DNA of 64,000 nt. Origin: Halieaceae bacterium. GTDB lineage: Bacteria; Pseudomonadota; Gammaproteobacteria; Pseudomonadales; Halieaceae. Under the pieces are notes generated by a model, which worked only from the letters and a program-made list of their open reading frames with translations, made no database searches and had not been told where the DNA came from. Location: assembly GCA_902631395.1 (NCBI GenBank), contig CACOYM010000011.1, positions 22,651-86,650 of the forward strand. The letters are read 5' to 3'. Positions within the stretch are counted from its first letter, which is position 1. Each line of letters begins with the position of its first letter. This document shows, piece by piece, positions 36,063 to 45,896 of the stretch. The translations under genes were made by a program, and so were the position numbers.

Positions 36063-36135
36063 TAACAAAGACACAAGCGGAATCGATTACCCGGTCGCCG
36101 GTGCTTATGAACCGGGTGCGTATTGAGGGAAAACT

Positions 36136-37305
36136 ATGAACTTGCATGAGTACCAAGCTAAGACGCTATTTGCAGACTACGGGCTTCCCGTCTCAGCGGC
36201 GGTTGCGGTTGATTCTGCTGAGGCCGCGGTGAAGGCCGCTACCGACATTGGTGGAGAACGTTGGGTAGTCAAGGCGCAGGTTCATGCGGGGGGCCGGGGC
36301 AAGGCAGGCGGGGTTAAACTGGTAGACAGTCCGGAAGCCGCGGGTCAGTTTGCTGAGCAGTGGCTCGGTGAGCATTTGGTGACGTATCAAACTAATGCGT
36401 CCGGGCAGCCAGTGTCTCGCATTTTGGTTGAATCGTGCATCGGTATCAGGGACGAGCTGTATTTGGGCGCGGTTGTAGATCGCGCCTCACGACGTATCGT
36501 CTTCATGGCCTCTACTGAGGGCGGTGTTGAGATCGAAAAAGTGGCGGAAGAAACGCCCGAAAAGATACTCAAGGCTGAGATTGATCCCCTGCTTGGGGCA
36601 CAGGCGTTTCAGGGCAGAGATCTGGCCTTCCGCCTGGGCTTGGCGGGTGTGCAGATCAAGCAGTTTGTCACTATTTTTCTGGGCCTGGCAAAGCTCTTTA
36701 CGGACAAAGATCTTGCACTTATCGAGGTCAATCCATTAGTAATTACGGATGAGGGCAACCTGCACTGCTTAGATGCCAAGGTAGTGGTAGATTCCAACGC
36801 CCTGTACCGTCAACCTGAACTTGAGGCGATGCACGACCCCTCTCAGGAAGACGAGCGCGAGGCACACGCCGCGCAGTGGGAACTGAACTACGTGGCGCTG
36901 GATGGCAGCATCGGCTGCATGGTCAATGGTGCGGGCTTGGCCATGGGTACTATGGACATCGTCAAGCTGCATGGCGGCATGCCGGCTAATTTTCTTGATG
37001 TCGGGGGCGGCGCCACGAAAGAGCGGGTCACCGAGGCGTTCAAGATCATCCTGTCTGACAACAATGTGAGAGCCGTACTGATCAATATATTTGGCGGTAT
37101 TGTTCGTTGCGACCTCATTGCAGAGGGCGTGATCAGAGCAGTAGAAGGTGTGGGCGTTGCAGTGCCTGTGGTTGTTCGCCTTGAGGGTAATAACGCGGCA
37201 CTGGGCCGTCAGGCACTCGCTGAGAGTGGATTAAATATTGAGGCAGCAGAGAGTCTCGCGGATGCTGCTCAAAAAGTCGTGGCTGCCGCGGGAGGTGCGG
37301 CATGA
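36136..37305 (+). CDS. sucC: Succinate-CoA ligase (ADP-forming) beta subunit
   Basis: A 389-aa ATP-grasp protein. MNLHEYQAK at the start, [15 protein letters not shown] near residue 50, and the GGGATKERV and [10 protein letters not shown] motifs in the C-terminal half are diagnostic. The ribosome site is TGAGGG. It is separated from lpdA by 73 bp and overlaps sucD by 4 bp. With SucD it converts succinyl-CoA to succinate with nucleotide phosphorylation. Confidence 0.98.
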   Translation: MNLHEYQAKTLFADYGLPVSAAVAVDSAEAAVKAATDIGGERWVVKAQVHAGGRGKAGGVKLVDSPEAAGQFAEQWLGEHLVTYQTNASGQPVSRILVESCIGIRDELYLGAVVDRASRRIVFMASTEGGVEIEKVAEETPEKILKAEIDPLLGAQAFQGRDLAFRLGLAGVQIKQFVTIFLGLAKLFTDKDLALIEVNPLVITDEGNLHCLDAKVVVDSNALYRQPELEAMHDPSQEDEREAHAAQWELNYVALDGSIGCMVNGAGLAMGTMDIVKLHGGMPANFLDVGGGATKERVTEAFKIILSDNNVRAVLINIFGGIVRCDLIAEGVIRAVEGVGVAVPVVVRLEGNNAALGRQALAESGLNIEAAESLADAAQKVVAAAGGAA

Positions 37306-38174
37306 GTATCTTGGTTAACGCCGGGACTCGCGTGGTTTGTCAGGGATTTACTGGTTCTCAAGGAACCTTCCACTCGCAACAGGCGATTGCCTATGGCACA
37401 CAGTTGGTGGGTGGCGTAACCCCTGGGAAAGGAGGGCAGACACATCTGGGCCTACCAGTATTCAACACGGTTACCGAGGCAGTCGCTCAAACATCGGCCA
37501 ATGCATCGGTCATCTACGTGCCAGCGCCGTTTTGCAAGGACTCTATTCTCGAGGCGGCTTACGCCGGGATTGAGCTCATTGTTTGCATTACCGAAGGCGT
37601 ACCGACCCTCGACATGCTGGATGCCAAGGTGAAATGTGACGAATTGGGCGCGAGGTTGATAGGCCCGAATTGTCCTGGCGTGATTACGCCCGGAGAGTGC
37701 AAAATCGGCATCATGCCCGCGGAAATACATCTGCCCGGCAGGGTTGGTATTGTCTCGCGTTCCGGTACGCTGACTTATGAAGCGGTCAAACAAACGACAG
37801 ATGTGGGGTATGGGCAGTCCACCTGCGTGGGCATTGGTGGCGACCCCATTCCGGGATCAAACTTCATCGACATCTTGGGACTCTTCCAGGATGACGCCTC
37901 CTCAGAAGCCATCGTAATGATTGGCGAGATTGGCGGTACGGCGGAGGAGGAGGCGGCAGAGTTTATCCGCAGCAATGTCTCAAAGCCGGTAGTGTCGTAC
38001 ATTGCCGGCGTGACGGCTCCAAAAGGTAAGCGCATGGGCCATGCAGGCGCTATCATTTCTGGCGGCAAAGGCACTGCCGATGAGAAGTTTGCTGCTTTAG
38101 AATCCGCAGGCGTCAGCACAGTGCGATCGCTGGCTGATATCGGTGCCGCACTGCAAGAAGTCACCGGCTGGTAA
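37302..38174 (+). CDS. sucD: Succinate-CoA ligase alpha subunit
   Basis: A 290-aa subunit binding CoA and carrying the phospho-histidine. [16 protein letters not shown] at the N terminus, [19 protein letters not shown] in the middle and the phosphorylated His in [16 protein letters not shown] are intact. It starts within the sucC stop (ATGA). A hairpin with a T-run follows, closing the TCA cluster. Confidence 0.98.
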   Translation: MSILVNAGTRVVCQGFTGSQGTFHSQQAIAYGTQLVGGVTPGKGGQTHLGLPVFNTVTEAVAQTSANASVIYVPAPFCKDSILEAAYAGIELIVCITEGVPTLDMLDAKVKCDELGARLIGPNCPGVITPGECKIGIMPAEIHLPGRVGIVSRSGTLTYEAVKQTTDVGYGQSTCVGIGGDPIPGSNFIDILGLFQDDASSEAIVMIGEIGGTAEEEAAEFIRSNVSKPVVSYIAGVTAPKGKRMGHAGAIISGGKGTADEKFAALESAGVSTVRSLADIGAALQEVTGW

Positions 38175-38193
38175 GCCCGCAGTTGTTATCGAT

Positions 38194-38220
38194 AAAGCCC
38201 GCTCACGCTGGTTTTTTTTT
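38194..38220 (+). terminator. Intrinsic terminator after sucD
   Basis: AAAGCCCGC-TCAC-GCTGGTTT can form a 9-bp stem with one mismatch and one G-T pair, followed by an uninterrupted T tract to 38220. It lies 20 bp after the sucD stop and just before the htpG heat-shock promoter, as expected for a transcript end. Confidence 0.6.
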
Positions 38221-38241
38221 ACCTCTCTCCGCAGGCGATGC

Positions 38242-38268
38242 CTTGAAAATAGGCGATTCAAGCCCCAT
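38242..38268 (+). promoter_or_regulatory. htpG: Heat-shock (sigma-32) promoter of htpG
   Basis: CTTGAAA (38242-38248), a 14-bp spacer and CCCCAT (38263-38268) match the RpoH consensus CTTGAA-N13-17-CCCCAT at every core base. Predicted start near 38275, 27 nt before the htpG ATG. HtpG is a classic RpoH target. Confidence 0.88.
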
Positions 38269-38301
38269 CTCCCCACCATACGCAAACTAAGGAACCTTAT
38301 A

Positions 38302-40215
38302 ATGACGGCTGAAGCCACACAAACGATGGGCTTTCAGACTGAAGCAAAACGTCTGCTTCACCTGATGATTCATTCGCTCTACTCAAATCGAGAGATCTTT
38401 CTCCGGGAACTGATATCGAACGCCTCGGATGCAATAGATAAGCACAGGTTTGCGGTAATCAATGACTCCGCCATGGGTGGTGCTAACGGTGACTATCGGA
38501 TTCGCGTCTACCCAGATGAAAAAAACAAAACTATTACTATCGACGACAACGGCATTGGTATGTCGCGTGAGGAGGTTATTGAGAACCTTGGCACGATCGC
38601 CAAATCCGGTACGGCGGCTTTCATGGAACAACTGAGTGGCGATCAGAAATCTGACAGCCAGTTGATCGGGCAATTTGGCGTGGGTTTTTATTCTTCGTTT
38701 ATCGTAGCGGATCGTGTTGAGGTACTGACGCGTAAGGCGGGTGAGACCGGCGCAACGCATTGGGAGTCTGCCGGTGAGGATGACTTCACGGTGAGTGAGG
38801 CAGAGCGGGAAAGTGCGGGCAGCACCATTATTTTGCATTTGAAATCCGACGCAGAGGAGTTTGCAGACAGCTGGCGAGTCAGGTCGGTGATCAAGAAGTA
38901 CTCCGACCATATTTCGGTTCCGGTCATGATGCCTGAGCCGCCAAAGCCGGTCGAAAATGAGGAGTCGGTCGAGGAGAGTGAGGCGGGAGAGACTGAGTGG
39001 CAGCCCGTTAACGAAGCAAAGGCACTGTGGACGAGAAGCCGCACCGATATTAATGATGAAGAATATCAGGCATTTTATAAGCACATCTCTCACGATTTCG
39101 AGGATGCCCTGACTTGGAGCCATAATGCAGTCGAGGGTAAGTTGGAGTACACCTCCTTACTGTATTTGCCCAAGCGAGCGCCCTTTGACTTATGGCATCG
39201 AGAGGGTGCGAGGGGCCTCAAGCTTTATGTGCAGCGCACGTTCATCATGGACGAAGCGGAGCAATTTCTTCCTATATACCTGCGATTCGTGAGGGGGGTA
39301 CTGGACTCCAGTGATCTACCCCTGAACGTGTCGCGGGAAATCCTGCAGCAAAATCAGCAGGTGGAATCAATCCGCGGTGCCTTGACCAAACGTGTGCTGG
39401 ATATGCTGTCAAAAATGGCCAGCAAGCAGCCGGGGGACTACGAAGAGTTCTGGGACACTTTTGGTGCGGTGTTGAAGGAGGGGCCCGCGGAGGATTTTGC
39501 CAATCGAGAAAAGATTGCCGGCCTACTCAGGTTCGCTACCACGGATGATGACGAGCCGCTGCAGCGTCGCTCATTGAAGCAATATGTGGAAAGCATGCAG
39601 GAAGGTCAGCAATCGATTTACTACGTAGTAGCTGAGAATCACGCTACCGCCAAAAACAGCCCCCATATCGAGGCGCTTCGCCGGCAGGGTGTAGAGGTGC
39701 TTTTGTTGTCCGATCGCGTTGATGAGTGGCTGATGAGTCACTTGGGCGAGTATGACGGCAAGCCGCTGCGCGATTGCGCAAAGGGAGAGTGGGGTGATGA
39801 GGCCGATAGCGACGACGCTAAGAAGGCGCTCGAAGAAGCTGAAAAAGCAAGCGAATCGCTGATTGAGCGTATGCAAGGCGTTCTTGCCGAGCGCGTGGCC
39901 GGCATTCGGCCGACCATTCGTCTGACGACCTCGCCTGCTTGTCTGACCGTAGCGGAGCATGAGATGGGTGCTCAGATGCGCCGGATTATGGAGGCCGCGG
40001 GCCAAGAGATGCCCGAGACTAAGCCGACCATGGAGATCAACGTTGAGCACCCATTACTCAAGCGGCTGGATGAGGAAGCTGATGAGGACCGGTTTGCAGA
40101 CCTTGCGCAAATCTTGCTAGATCAGGCCGTGCTGGCGGAGGGGTCGATGTTAGAGGATCCGGCCTCATATGTTGCACGACTCAATAAGTTGCTCGTGGAG
40201 ATGAGCGACGCATAA
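38302..40215 (+). CDS. htpG: Molecular chaperone HtpG (Hsp90)
   Basis: A 637-aa Hsp90 chaperone. The N-terminal GHKL ATPase has the [19 protein letters not shown] and GQFGVGFYS motifs. The middle domain carries [11 protein letters not shown] and the C-terminal dimerisation domain covers roughly residues 510-637. ATG 38302 ([17 protein letters not shown]) with GGAA upstream is used; a longer frame reaching into sucD is not. Transcription is predicted from the sigma-32 site just upstream. Confidence 0.97.
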   Translation: MTAEATQTMGFQTEAKRLLHLMIHSLYSNREIFLRELISNASDAIDKHRFAVINDSAMGGANGDYRIRVYPDEKNKTITIDDNGIGMSREEVIENLGTIAKSGTAAFMEQLSGDQKSDSQLIGQFGVGFYSSFIVADRVEVLTRKAGETGATHWESAGEDDFTVSEAERESAGSTIILHLKSDAEEFADSWRVRSVIKKYSDHISVPVMMPEPPKPVENEESVEESEAGETEWQPVNEAKALWTRSRTDINDEEYQAFYKHISHDFEDALTWSHNAVEGKLEYTSLLYLPKRAPFDLWHREGARGLKLYVQRTFIMDEAEQFLPIYLRFVRGVLDSSDLPLNVSREILQQNQQVESIRGALTKRVLDMLSKMASKQPGDYEEFWDTFGAVLKEGPAEDFANREKIAGLLRFATTDDDEPLQRRSLKQYVESMQEGQQSIYYVVAENHATAKNSPHIEALRRQGVEVLLLSDRVDEWLMSHLGEYDGKPLRDCAKGEWGDEADSDDAKKALEEAEKASESLIERMQGVLAERVAGIRPTIRLTTSPACLTVAEHEMGAQMRRIMEAAGQEMPETKPTMEINVEHPLLKRLDEEADEDRFADLAQILLDQAVLAEGSMLEDPASYVARLNKLLVEMSDA

Positions 40216-40226
40216 GGTGGTATTGA

Positions 40227-40700
40227 CGTCGTGGCGAGGCAGAGTCGAAGCGTTCGGATCAGCAGGGCGCACTCGGCCGTCTGGGCCAAAGGTGTTTGCG
40301 CGTCATGGCGGAGAGCTGTGAGCAGTGGTGCTCAAGCGCTGAGATCGCGCCAGTTGCAGCGCTTCTCTGTAGCCCCTTCCGTAGTACCCGCGAGACAGCA
40401 GAGGTGCTGGCCGATGTATTTCATCCAAACAGATTAGAGGTGCTCGATACGTTGGCGCCCGGTGCACGCCTTGAGATTTTTAGCGAGTAGCAGTTTGGAA
40501 TGGACTGGCATATCGTCATAGTGCCCCATCGGCCTTTTGTTTCTCTCGCCATCTCTTGTTGGGCTGACGATACGAGACTTACGCCGCTCGCCCCTGGAGG
40601 GTATCCGGCACTCGAGGTATTGAGTCTGCAATGCGGCGGTGTCTCCCCTTTGCACCACTGCCCAGACCCCAGTGCGTTGATGGATGAGGATTGTGTTTAG
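40227..40700 (+). pseudogene. Decayed SixA-like histidine phosphatase gene
   Basis: One reading frame shows clear histidine-phosphatase (SixA type) similarity across its whole length, but the gene is broken. An in-frame TGA lies at 40224 just before RRGEAES, with no start codon in frame. The catalytic RHG motif reads RRG (CGT in place of a histidine codon). A TAG at 40488 cuts the frame in two. Still readable are LLCSPFRSTRETAEVL, then after the TAG VIVPHRPFVS (normally GHQP), LAPGGYPALEV and LHHCPDP. The last 17 bp overlap the start of the next hydrolase, as in a former operon. Loss of the active-site His, the start and an internal stop together argue for a true pseudogene. Confidence 0.75.
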
Positions 40701-41556
40701 AGCAGCGGCATCTCGCGCGATAGCAGTATCGGCAGACGGACTGAACTACTCTGGTCTGGAATGGGGTAATCCAGAGGGACATCCGATTATTGCCTTGCAC
40801 GGCTGGCTGGATAATGCGCTATCGTTCGCTTCACTGGCCCCGTTGCTATGCGACTTTCGCGTTATCGCACTTGATTTGTCTGGTCATGGTCTCAGCGACC
40901 ATCGCTCTCCTGACGCGACTTACAACATCTGGGATGACGTCCCGCAACTACTGTCGATCTTCGAACGGCTTGATCTGCCCAGGCTCGCCCTCCTGGGTCA
41001 TAGCCGGGGTGCGGCGATCTCGGTATTACTCGCCGCCGCACTGGGCTCGCGCTGCTCGCATCTAGTGCTTTTAGACGGCATGTTGCCCTACCCGACTGAG
41101 GATGTTTCAGCGGCCTCGCAGTTTCTGCAGGCCCAAAAGGATCACGAGGCCCTAAGTAGCTATGAACCCAGAATATTTCGCGATTATGCGGAGTTTGTCG
41201 CTGCACGGGTCAGATTAGGATTTTCGGAGGAAAGTGCCCAAATCCTAGCTCCACGCGCTATTCGCCGAGTATCAGATGGATTTGTGCTCAACCATGACCC
41301 GCGTTTGAACCATAATTCCGCCATCAAGCTGACGCCGACCATGTGCTCAGCGTTTTACGATGCCGTTACCGCGCCAACACTCGCACTGATTGCCGAGAAT
41401 GGGCTAAGAGTCAGAGCGGGCTTAGGGGCGGCGCTTGCGACTGTGGCAGAAATCGCCCAGTGCAAAGTAATCCCTGTGCCCGGTTCACATCACACCCATA
41501 TGGAGGAGGGTGCGACGGCGATTGCTGATCACATGAGGTCGTTTATGGATGCTTAG
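40684..41556 (+). CDS. Alpha/beta hydrolase
   Basis: A 290-aa alpha/beta-hydrolase-fold protein. The oxyanion-hole motif LHGWLDNA is near residue 40, the nucleophile elbow GHSRGAA near residue 100 and the probable catalytic His in PGSHHTHMEE near residue 270. No signal peptide, so cytoplasmic. Substrate not predictable. It starts within the tail of the decayed sixA-like gene and is convergent with folE (4 bp between ends). A hydrolase of this kind occurs close to aroC in pseudomonads too. Confidence 0.88.
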   Translation: MRIVFRAAASRAIAVSADGLNYSGLEWGNPEGHPIIALHGWLDNALSFASLAPLLCDFRVIALDLSGHGLSDHRSPDATYNIWDDVPQLLSIFERLDLPRLALLGHSRGAAISVLLAAALGSRCSHLVLLDGMLPYPTEDVSAASQFLQAQKDHEALSSYEPRIFRDYAEFVAARVRLGFSEESAQILAPRAIRRVSDGFVLNHDPRLNHNSAIKLTPTMCSAFYDAVTAPTLALIAENGLRVRAGLGAALATVAEIAQCKVIPVPGSHHTHMEEGATAIADHMRSFMDA

Positions 41557-41560
41557 TTGG

Positions 41561-42247
41561 TCAGCTCAGAAATTCGGCACGTGACGCGGGGTCTGTTTTG
41601 AAGACCCCACCCAGTGACGTCGTGCGAGTGCTGCTGTTCCCGTCTTTCACACCGCGGGCTTTCACACAGTAGTGTATTGCTGAGATGGTTACCGCGACGT
41701 TATCGGTGCCAAGCAGGGTTTGCATCGCCACCAATACCTGCTGCGTTAATCGCTCTTGCACCTGAGGTCGCTGAGCGAAAAATCTGACGAGGCGATTGAT
41801 TTTGCTCAGACCGATGACCTTCTCATTGGGGATGTAGGCTACCTTGGCGGATCCGTCGATTGTTACAAAGTGGTGCTCACAGGTACTGGTCAGATCAATA
41901 TCTTCAACACAGACCATTTCCTCAACATTCATCTTGTTCTCGATCACTGTAATTTTCGGAAACTGCGAGTAGTCCAATCCACTGAAGACCTCATCGACGT
42001 ACATTTTAGCGATGCGATGGGGTGTTTCTTCGAGGCTGTCGTCACGTAAATCAAGCCCAAGCGCGTTCATGATGTCGCCAAATGCATCACGGATGACCTC
42101 GTATCGCTGGTCTCTGTTGAGGCCGTTATTGATCATCGGCGTTTCGAGGCCGCGCTCGAGCAAAGCCCCCCGCACGGCAATCGCCTCATCGGTCAGTGAC
42201 CCAGGAAGGGGGGTGGCAATGCTGGATGCTGCGCGATTGATTGACAT
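41561..42247 (-). CDS. folE: GTP cyclohydrolase I FolE
   Basis: A 228-aa enzyme converting GTP to dihydroneopterin triphosphate for folate synthesis. Zinc and active-site motifs are present: [35 protein letters not shown], and the final-Cys region [15 protein letters not shown] 42247 has GGAGAG 8 nt upstream; a GTG two codons earlier is possible. The N-terminal 35 residues are variable. It is divergent from prmB across a 277-bp gap with a stable hairpin. Confidence 0.96.
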   Translation of the reverse strand: MSINRAASSIATPLPGSLTDEAIAVRGALLERGLETPMINNGLNRDQRYEVIRDAFGDIMNALGLDLRDDSLEETPHRIAKMYVDEVFSGLDYSQFPKITVIENKMNVEEMVCVEDIDLTSTCEHHFVTIDGSAKVAYIPNEKVIGLSKINRLVRFFAQRPQVQERLTQQVLVAMQTLLGTDNVAVTISAIHYCVKARGVKDGNSSTRTTSLGGVFKTDPASRAEFLS

Positions 42248-42354
42248 GTTCACTTCTCTCCGAGTTTGTGACGAGTCTTAATTGGTATGTACTGTGGTGG
42301 CGTCGGTTCAGATTGCCCGTCCGAGAGACCGATTGGTGCGTGAACGGCGCAAAG

Positions 42355-42382
42355 CCCCCTTTTGGACCCTTGCCAAAGGGGG
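42355..42382. repeat. Strong hairpin between folE and prmB
   Basis: CCCCCTTTTGG (42355-42365) and CCAAAGGGGG (42373-42382) form a 10-bp stem with a single bulged T and a 7-nt loop. No T-run follows on either strand, so it is not an ordinary terminator. It would lie in the folE leader if the folE promoter is close to prmB, or in a shared control region. Confidence 0.45.
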
Positions 42383-42524
42383 TATGGCCATCATCTTGAT
42401 GCCAGCCGGCTTCTCGTTAATTCAATGAATCTCTGCCTTTAGTAGACCGATCATTAAGGTGCGAGTGCCGAAGCATCCTCTGAACAGAGTATCATGAGCT
42501 GTCAGAAAAACTAGACAGATTCGT

Positions 42525-43418
42525 ATGGAGACTTTTCGGACAAAACTGGGTCAAGTGGAACGCTTGTTGCTCGATGCTAATGTTTTTTGTGGGCACGGGT
42601 ACCTATCGCCTCATGACGAGGCAGTGGCGCTGTTGCTGGGCGCCGCGGGTCTGGGCCCGGATCAGGATCAGTCTCTGCTTGGTTTGCCATTCCCTCCCGA
42701 GGCCGTTGCGCAACTCGATAGCTGGGTGAAGGAGAGATGCGTGGGCAGAAAGCCGATAGCCTACATATTGGGAGAGGCTTATCTGGGCGGTTGTAGGTTT
42801 CTCTCAGACGAGCGGGCCCTCATCCCACGCTCTCCTATTGCTCACCTGCTTCTAGATGAACTCAGCTCTTGGTGGACCGCAGATCTTCCGCCGGGCACAA
42901 TTGTCGAAGTCTGCTGTGGTGGCGGGAATCTGGGTATTCTGGCGGCGCAAGTTTTTCCAGAGGCCCAGGTTTGGTTGGCCGATTTGGACGGATCGGCTTT
43001 ATCACTCGCGCTGGATAACGTGGCCTTACATCGGCTCTCAAGCAGAGTGGGTTGCTACCGCGGGGATCTATTAGGCGCGATCGCGCCGGAGAGCATTGAT
43101 TTAATTATCGCTAACCCGCCCTACGTTTCGGCTCAAGAAATGGAGGCCTTGCCACCGGAATACGGACATGAGCCTGCGGTGGCTCTGCTGGCTGACGAGG
43201 ATGGGACGCGACTGGCACGACACCTTATGCAGCAGGCTGCAAAAACGCTTCGCCCTGGTGGATTGATGGTGCTGGAGGTGGGCGAAACCATGTGGGAGAT
43301 GGAAGCGCGTTTCCCCAAAGTGCCATTTCTCTGGCTCGATTTGCCTCATGGAGGCGATGGCGTTACTGCTATGCGTGCGCAGGAATTACGGGACTGGAGT
43401 GCCGCAGGCATCCTATAA
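42525..43418 (+). CDS. prmB: 50S ribosomal protein L3 glutamine methyltransferase PrmB
   Basis: A 297-aa class I methyltransferase that N5-methylates a glutamine of ribosomal protein L3. The SAM-binding motif VEVCCGGGNLG is near residues 127-137 and the catalytic NPPYVS at 197-202. The PrmB-type EYGHEPAVALLADEDG follows. An N-terminal helical domain (about 1-100) with GRKPIAYILGEA and PRSPIAHLL distinguishes it from PrmC. The ribosome site is weak. It is followed 18 bp later by aroC. Confidence 0.93.
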   Translation: METFRTKLGQVERLLLDANVFCGHGYLSPHDEAVALLLGAAGLGPDQDQSLLGLPFPPEAVAQLDSWVKERCVGRKPIAYILGEAYLGGCRFLSDERALIPRSPIAHLLLDELSSWWTADLPPGTIVEVCCGGGNLGILAAQVFPEAQVWLADLDGSALSLALDNVALHRLSSRVGCYRGDLLGAIAPESIDLIIANPPYVSAQEMEALPPEYGHEPAVALLADEDGTRLARHLMQQAAKTLRPGGLMVLEVGETMWEMEARFPKVPFLWLDLPHGGDGVTAMRAQELRDWSAAGIL

Positions 43419-43436
43419 TTGCAGCCGGAGGCGAGG

Positions 43437-44543
43437 ATGTCTGGCAATACTTTCGGCAAACTATTTACGGTGACGACCTATGGAGAGAGTCATGGGGGCG
43501 CGCTGGGCTGCATCATTGATGGGTGCCCCCCTGGACTTGCTTTATCTGCGGCTGATCTACAGCCTGACCTGAATCGCCGCAAGCCTGGGCAATCACGGTA
43601 CACGACACAGCGCCGTGAGGATGATGAGGTCGAGATTTTGTCGGGGCTTTTCGAAGGCGTGACCACGGGAACGCCGATCGGGATGGTTGTTAGAAATAAA
43701 GACCAAAAGTCAAAGGATTACAGTAAAATCAAAGATTTATACCGACCAGCTCATGCAGACTATACCTATGATCGCAAATACGGTCTGCGCGATTACCGTG
43801 GAGGTGGTCGTTCTTCTGCGCGCGAGACCACGATGCGTGTAGCGGCCGGTGCGGTGGCAAAAAAGTGGTTAGCGGAGCGGTATGGAGTACAGATTAGAGG
43901 GTATCTCAGTGCACTGGGGCCACTTGTAGCGGCGCAGCATGATTGGGAGTTGGTGGAAAAAAACCCGTTTTTCTGCGGTGACGCGAAGCTCGTGCCCCGA
44001 TTGGAGAGCTATATGCAAGATCTGATCAAGCAAGGTGATTCGGTCGGTGCTCGGATTAATGTGGTGGCAGAGAATGTGTTGCCTGGCTGGGGCGAGCCAG
44101 TCTTCGACCGCTTGGACGCCGATATTGCGCATGCCATGATGGGGATTAATGCAGTGAAAGGCGTTGAGATTGGCGACGGCTTTGCCTCTGTCAAGCAGTT
44201 GGGCAGCGAACACCGTGATCTGATGACGCCTGAAGGGTTTTTGTCCAACCACGCTGGTGGCACTTTAGGCGGTATTTCCTCAGGACAGCCGCTATTGGTG
44301 AGTCTCGCACTAAAGCCGACATCGAGCATCCGTTTGCCCGGCGATACAGTGCGCTCGGACGGTGAGGCTGCAGAAGTCGTCACCACAGGGCGCCATGATC
44401 CGTGTGTGGGTATTCGCGCTACGCCTATTGCGGAGGCGATGCTTGCCCTGGTGCTAATGGATCACGCATTGCGTCAGCGTGCTCAAAACGGCGATGTCGC
44501 GCTGACTACCCGACCGATACCGGGTAGCGCGCCGGAGCAATGA
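43437..44543 (+). CDS. aroC: Chorismate synthase
   Basis: A 368-aa FMN-dependent enzyme making chorismate from EPSP. Signatures include [18 protein letters not shown] at the N terminus, [13 protein letters not shown] near residue 120, and [17 protein letters not shown] near the end. ATG 43437 follows GGAGGCGAGG. A start six codons earlier exists but lacks support. The stop overlaps the next small gene by 4 bp. Confidence 0.98.
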   Translation: MSGNTFGKLFTVTTYGESHGGALGCIIDGCPPGLALSAADLQPDLNRRKPGQSRYTTQRREDDEVEILSGLFEGVTTGTPIGMVVRNKDQKSKDYSKIKDLYRPAHADYTYDRKYGLRDYRGGGRSSARETTMRVAAGAVAKKWLAERYGVQIRGYLSALGPLVAAQHDWELVEKNPFFCGDAKLVPRLESYMQDLIKQGDSVGARINVVAENVLPGWGEPVFDRLDADIAHAMMGINAVKGVEIGDGFASVKQLGSEHRDLMTPEGFLSNHAGGTLGGISSGQPLLVSLALKPTSSIRLPGDTVRSDGEAAEVVTTGRHDPCVGIRATPIAEAMLALVLMDHALRQRAQNGDVALTTRPIPGSAPEQ

Positions 44544-44743
44544 TTCGGCGACAGCGGGCGCGGACCGTTTTCTTAGCGCTTGCTGCTTGTGTGGCGCTCT
44601 TTTGGGGTGCCGTCGATATTGTAGGCGTTTCAGCGCTGCAGCTCGGCATTCAACTCGTGTGGGTCAGCTTTGGCGTAAGCGCCGTAATTGGGGTTTCGGC
44701 AGCCACCGGATGGTTGCTAAGCCGACGGCGCAGGGCGCGCTAG
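44540..44743 (+). CDS. Small two-helix membrane protein downstream of aroC
   Basis: A 67-aa protein of unknown function. It starts in the aroC stop (ATGA), has two hydrophobic helices (about residues 10-28 and 33-58) and arginine-rich ends (MIRRQRAR at the start, RRRRAR at the end), suggesting both termini are cytoplasmic. Overlap with aroC implies translational coupling. No family recognised; it is probably real because of the overlap and clean membrane topology. Confidence 0.65.
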   Translation: MIRRQRARTVFLALAACVALFWGAVDIVGVSALQLGIQLVWVSFGVSAVIGVSAATGWLLSRRRRAR

Positions 44744-44767
44744 CGGCTTTAGCGCCGAAACTTTTTT

Positions 44768-44792
44768 GAAGCCTGGCTGAATCGCAGGCTTC
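44768..44792 (+). terminator. Hairpin after the aroC transcript
   Basis: GAAGCCTG-9 nt-CAGGCTTC is a perfect 8-bp inverted repeat 24 bp after the small membrane gene. It is followed only by GTTGTG, not a clean T-run, so termination strength is uncertain. A T tract (44762-44767) precedes it. Confidence 0.4.
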
Positions 44793-44839
44793 GTTGTGAT
44801 GTAAAACATGACTTTAATGCTTTGAGAAGGGTAAGCAAT

Positions 44840-45643
44840 ATGGCAATCAAGCAATGGACAGTGGCGTTCTCAGTGCTCTTGACGGCTCAGTGGGCAACCG
44901 CAGAGCTAGCGTGGCAAAGCGCGCTCGCAGGTGAGCATCGCACTGCAGAAAGTCGAGAGAGGGATGCTCACCGTCACCCGCAGGAGACGCTCGCATTTTT
45001 TGGAATTGATGAGGGTATGACAGTAATGGAGGTTTCGCCAGGCGGTGGTTGGTACACCGAAGTGTTGGCGCCTCTTTTGAAGGACAAGGGCACCTTAATC
45101 GCGGCGCATTCCAGCCCAAATGGTGGCAGCTATGCGCGTCGCTCCCTCGGTAGCTTTCTGCGGAAGCTAGGGGAGAACGATGAGGTGTACGGTTCTGTTC
45201 AGGTCGTGGCCTTGCAGCCCCCCATGGCGGTTTCTAATGTTGCGGCAAACTCCGTTGACCTCGCTCTGACTTTCCGAAACGTACATTCCTGGTTGCGTGC
45301 GGATCAGGCCGAGATGATGTTTTCTGCAATTGCAGAGACGCTCAAGCCGGGCGGTGTGTTGGGTATCGTGCAGCATCGGGGTGACAATGAACTGTCGCTT
45401 GCGCAGATGAAAAGCACGGCCTACGTCAGTGAGGAGAAAGTGATCGAATTGGCGGAATTGGCCGGCCTCAAGCTGGAAGGGCGGAGCGAAATTAATGCGA
45501 ATCCACGTGATACTAAAGATCACCCGCGTGGCGTATGGACGTTGCCCCCATCATTAGCTGAAGGCAACAAGGACAGGGACCGCTATCTTGCAATCGGTGA
45601 GAGCGATCGAATGACGCTCCGCTTTGTCAAGGCGGCGGATTGA
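44840..45643 (+). CDS. Exported SAM-dependent methyltransferase-like protein
   Basis: A 267-aa protein with an N-terminal signal peptide (AFSVLLTAQWATA, cleavage probably near residue 21) followed by a class I methyltransferase fold. The SAM-binding motif is VMEVSPGGGWYTEVLAP. RNVHSWLR and LKPGGVLGIVQHR follow in the usual places. It matches the group of predicted methyltransferases carrying signal peptides (COG4798-like). A periplasmic methyltransferase is odd because SAM is cytoplasmic; the fold may be used otherwise. ATG 44840 has AAGGG upstream. It heads a compact operon with tusA-like, epmC, pdxB and msrB genes. Confidence 0.82.
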   Translation: MAIKQWTVAFSVLLTAQWATAELAWQSALAGEHRTAESRERDAHRHPQETLAFFGIDEGMTVMEVSPGGGWYTEVLAPLLKDKGTLIAAHSSPNGGSYARRSLGSFLRKLGENDEVYGSVQVVALQPPMAVSNVAANSVDLALTFRNVHSWLRADQAEMMFSAIAETLKPGGVLGIVQHRGDNELSLAQMKSTAYVSEEKVIELAELAGLKLEGRSEINANPRDTKDHPRGVWTLPPSLAEGNKDRDRYLAIGESDRMTLRFVKAAD

Positions 45644-45647
45644 CCTT

Positions 45648-45896
45648 GTGGGGGACGGTGAGCCTCGAAAGAATATTGATGCGACTGGGTTGAAGTGCCC
45701 GGAACCCTTAATGCTCCTGCACGCCGCGATGCGTCGGCTGAGAGCTGGTGAAGAGCTGACGCTGGACGCCACTGACCCCTCTACCGAGCGCGATGTGCCA
45801 AACTTTTGTGAGTTCCTGGGGCACTCGTTGCTTTTGGCGGAGCGCCACGAGCACGTCTTTCACTACCGCATCAGAAAATCTCAGGGCGCCAGGTGA
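45648..45896 (+). CDS. TusA-like sulfurtransferase
   Basis: An 82-aa TusA/SirA family protein. The active Cys17 lies in the CPxP motif of IDATGLKCPEPLM; LDATDPSTERDVPNFCEFLGH is the family core. TusA-type proteins carry sulfur as a persulfide for tRNA thiolation or cofactor synthesis. GTG 45648, with GGCGG upstream, gives a normal TusA length; a TTG eight codons earlier lies inside the preceding gene. It ends in a 4-bp overlap with epmC. Whether it is TusA itself or a paralogue is not settled. Confidence 0.85.
   Translation: MGDGEPRKNIDATGLKCPEPLMLLHAAMRRLRAGEELTLDATDPSTERDVPNFCEFLGHSLLLAERHEHVFHYRIRKSQGAR

Noticed and set aside
38383-39123. 246-codon minus-strand frame
   Set aside because: Opposite the HtpG ATPase and middle domains; no recognisable protein.
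40224-40226. TGA as a selenocysteine codon
   Set aside because: SixA is not a selenoprotein family, no start lies upstream, and the gene has a second stop at 40488.
40231-40437. 68-codon plus-strand frame starting GTG
   Set aside because: Shifted frame of the sixA-like pseudogene; the SixA-like residues are in the other frame.
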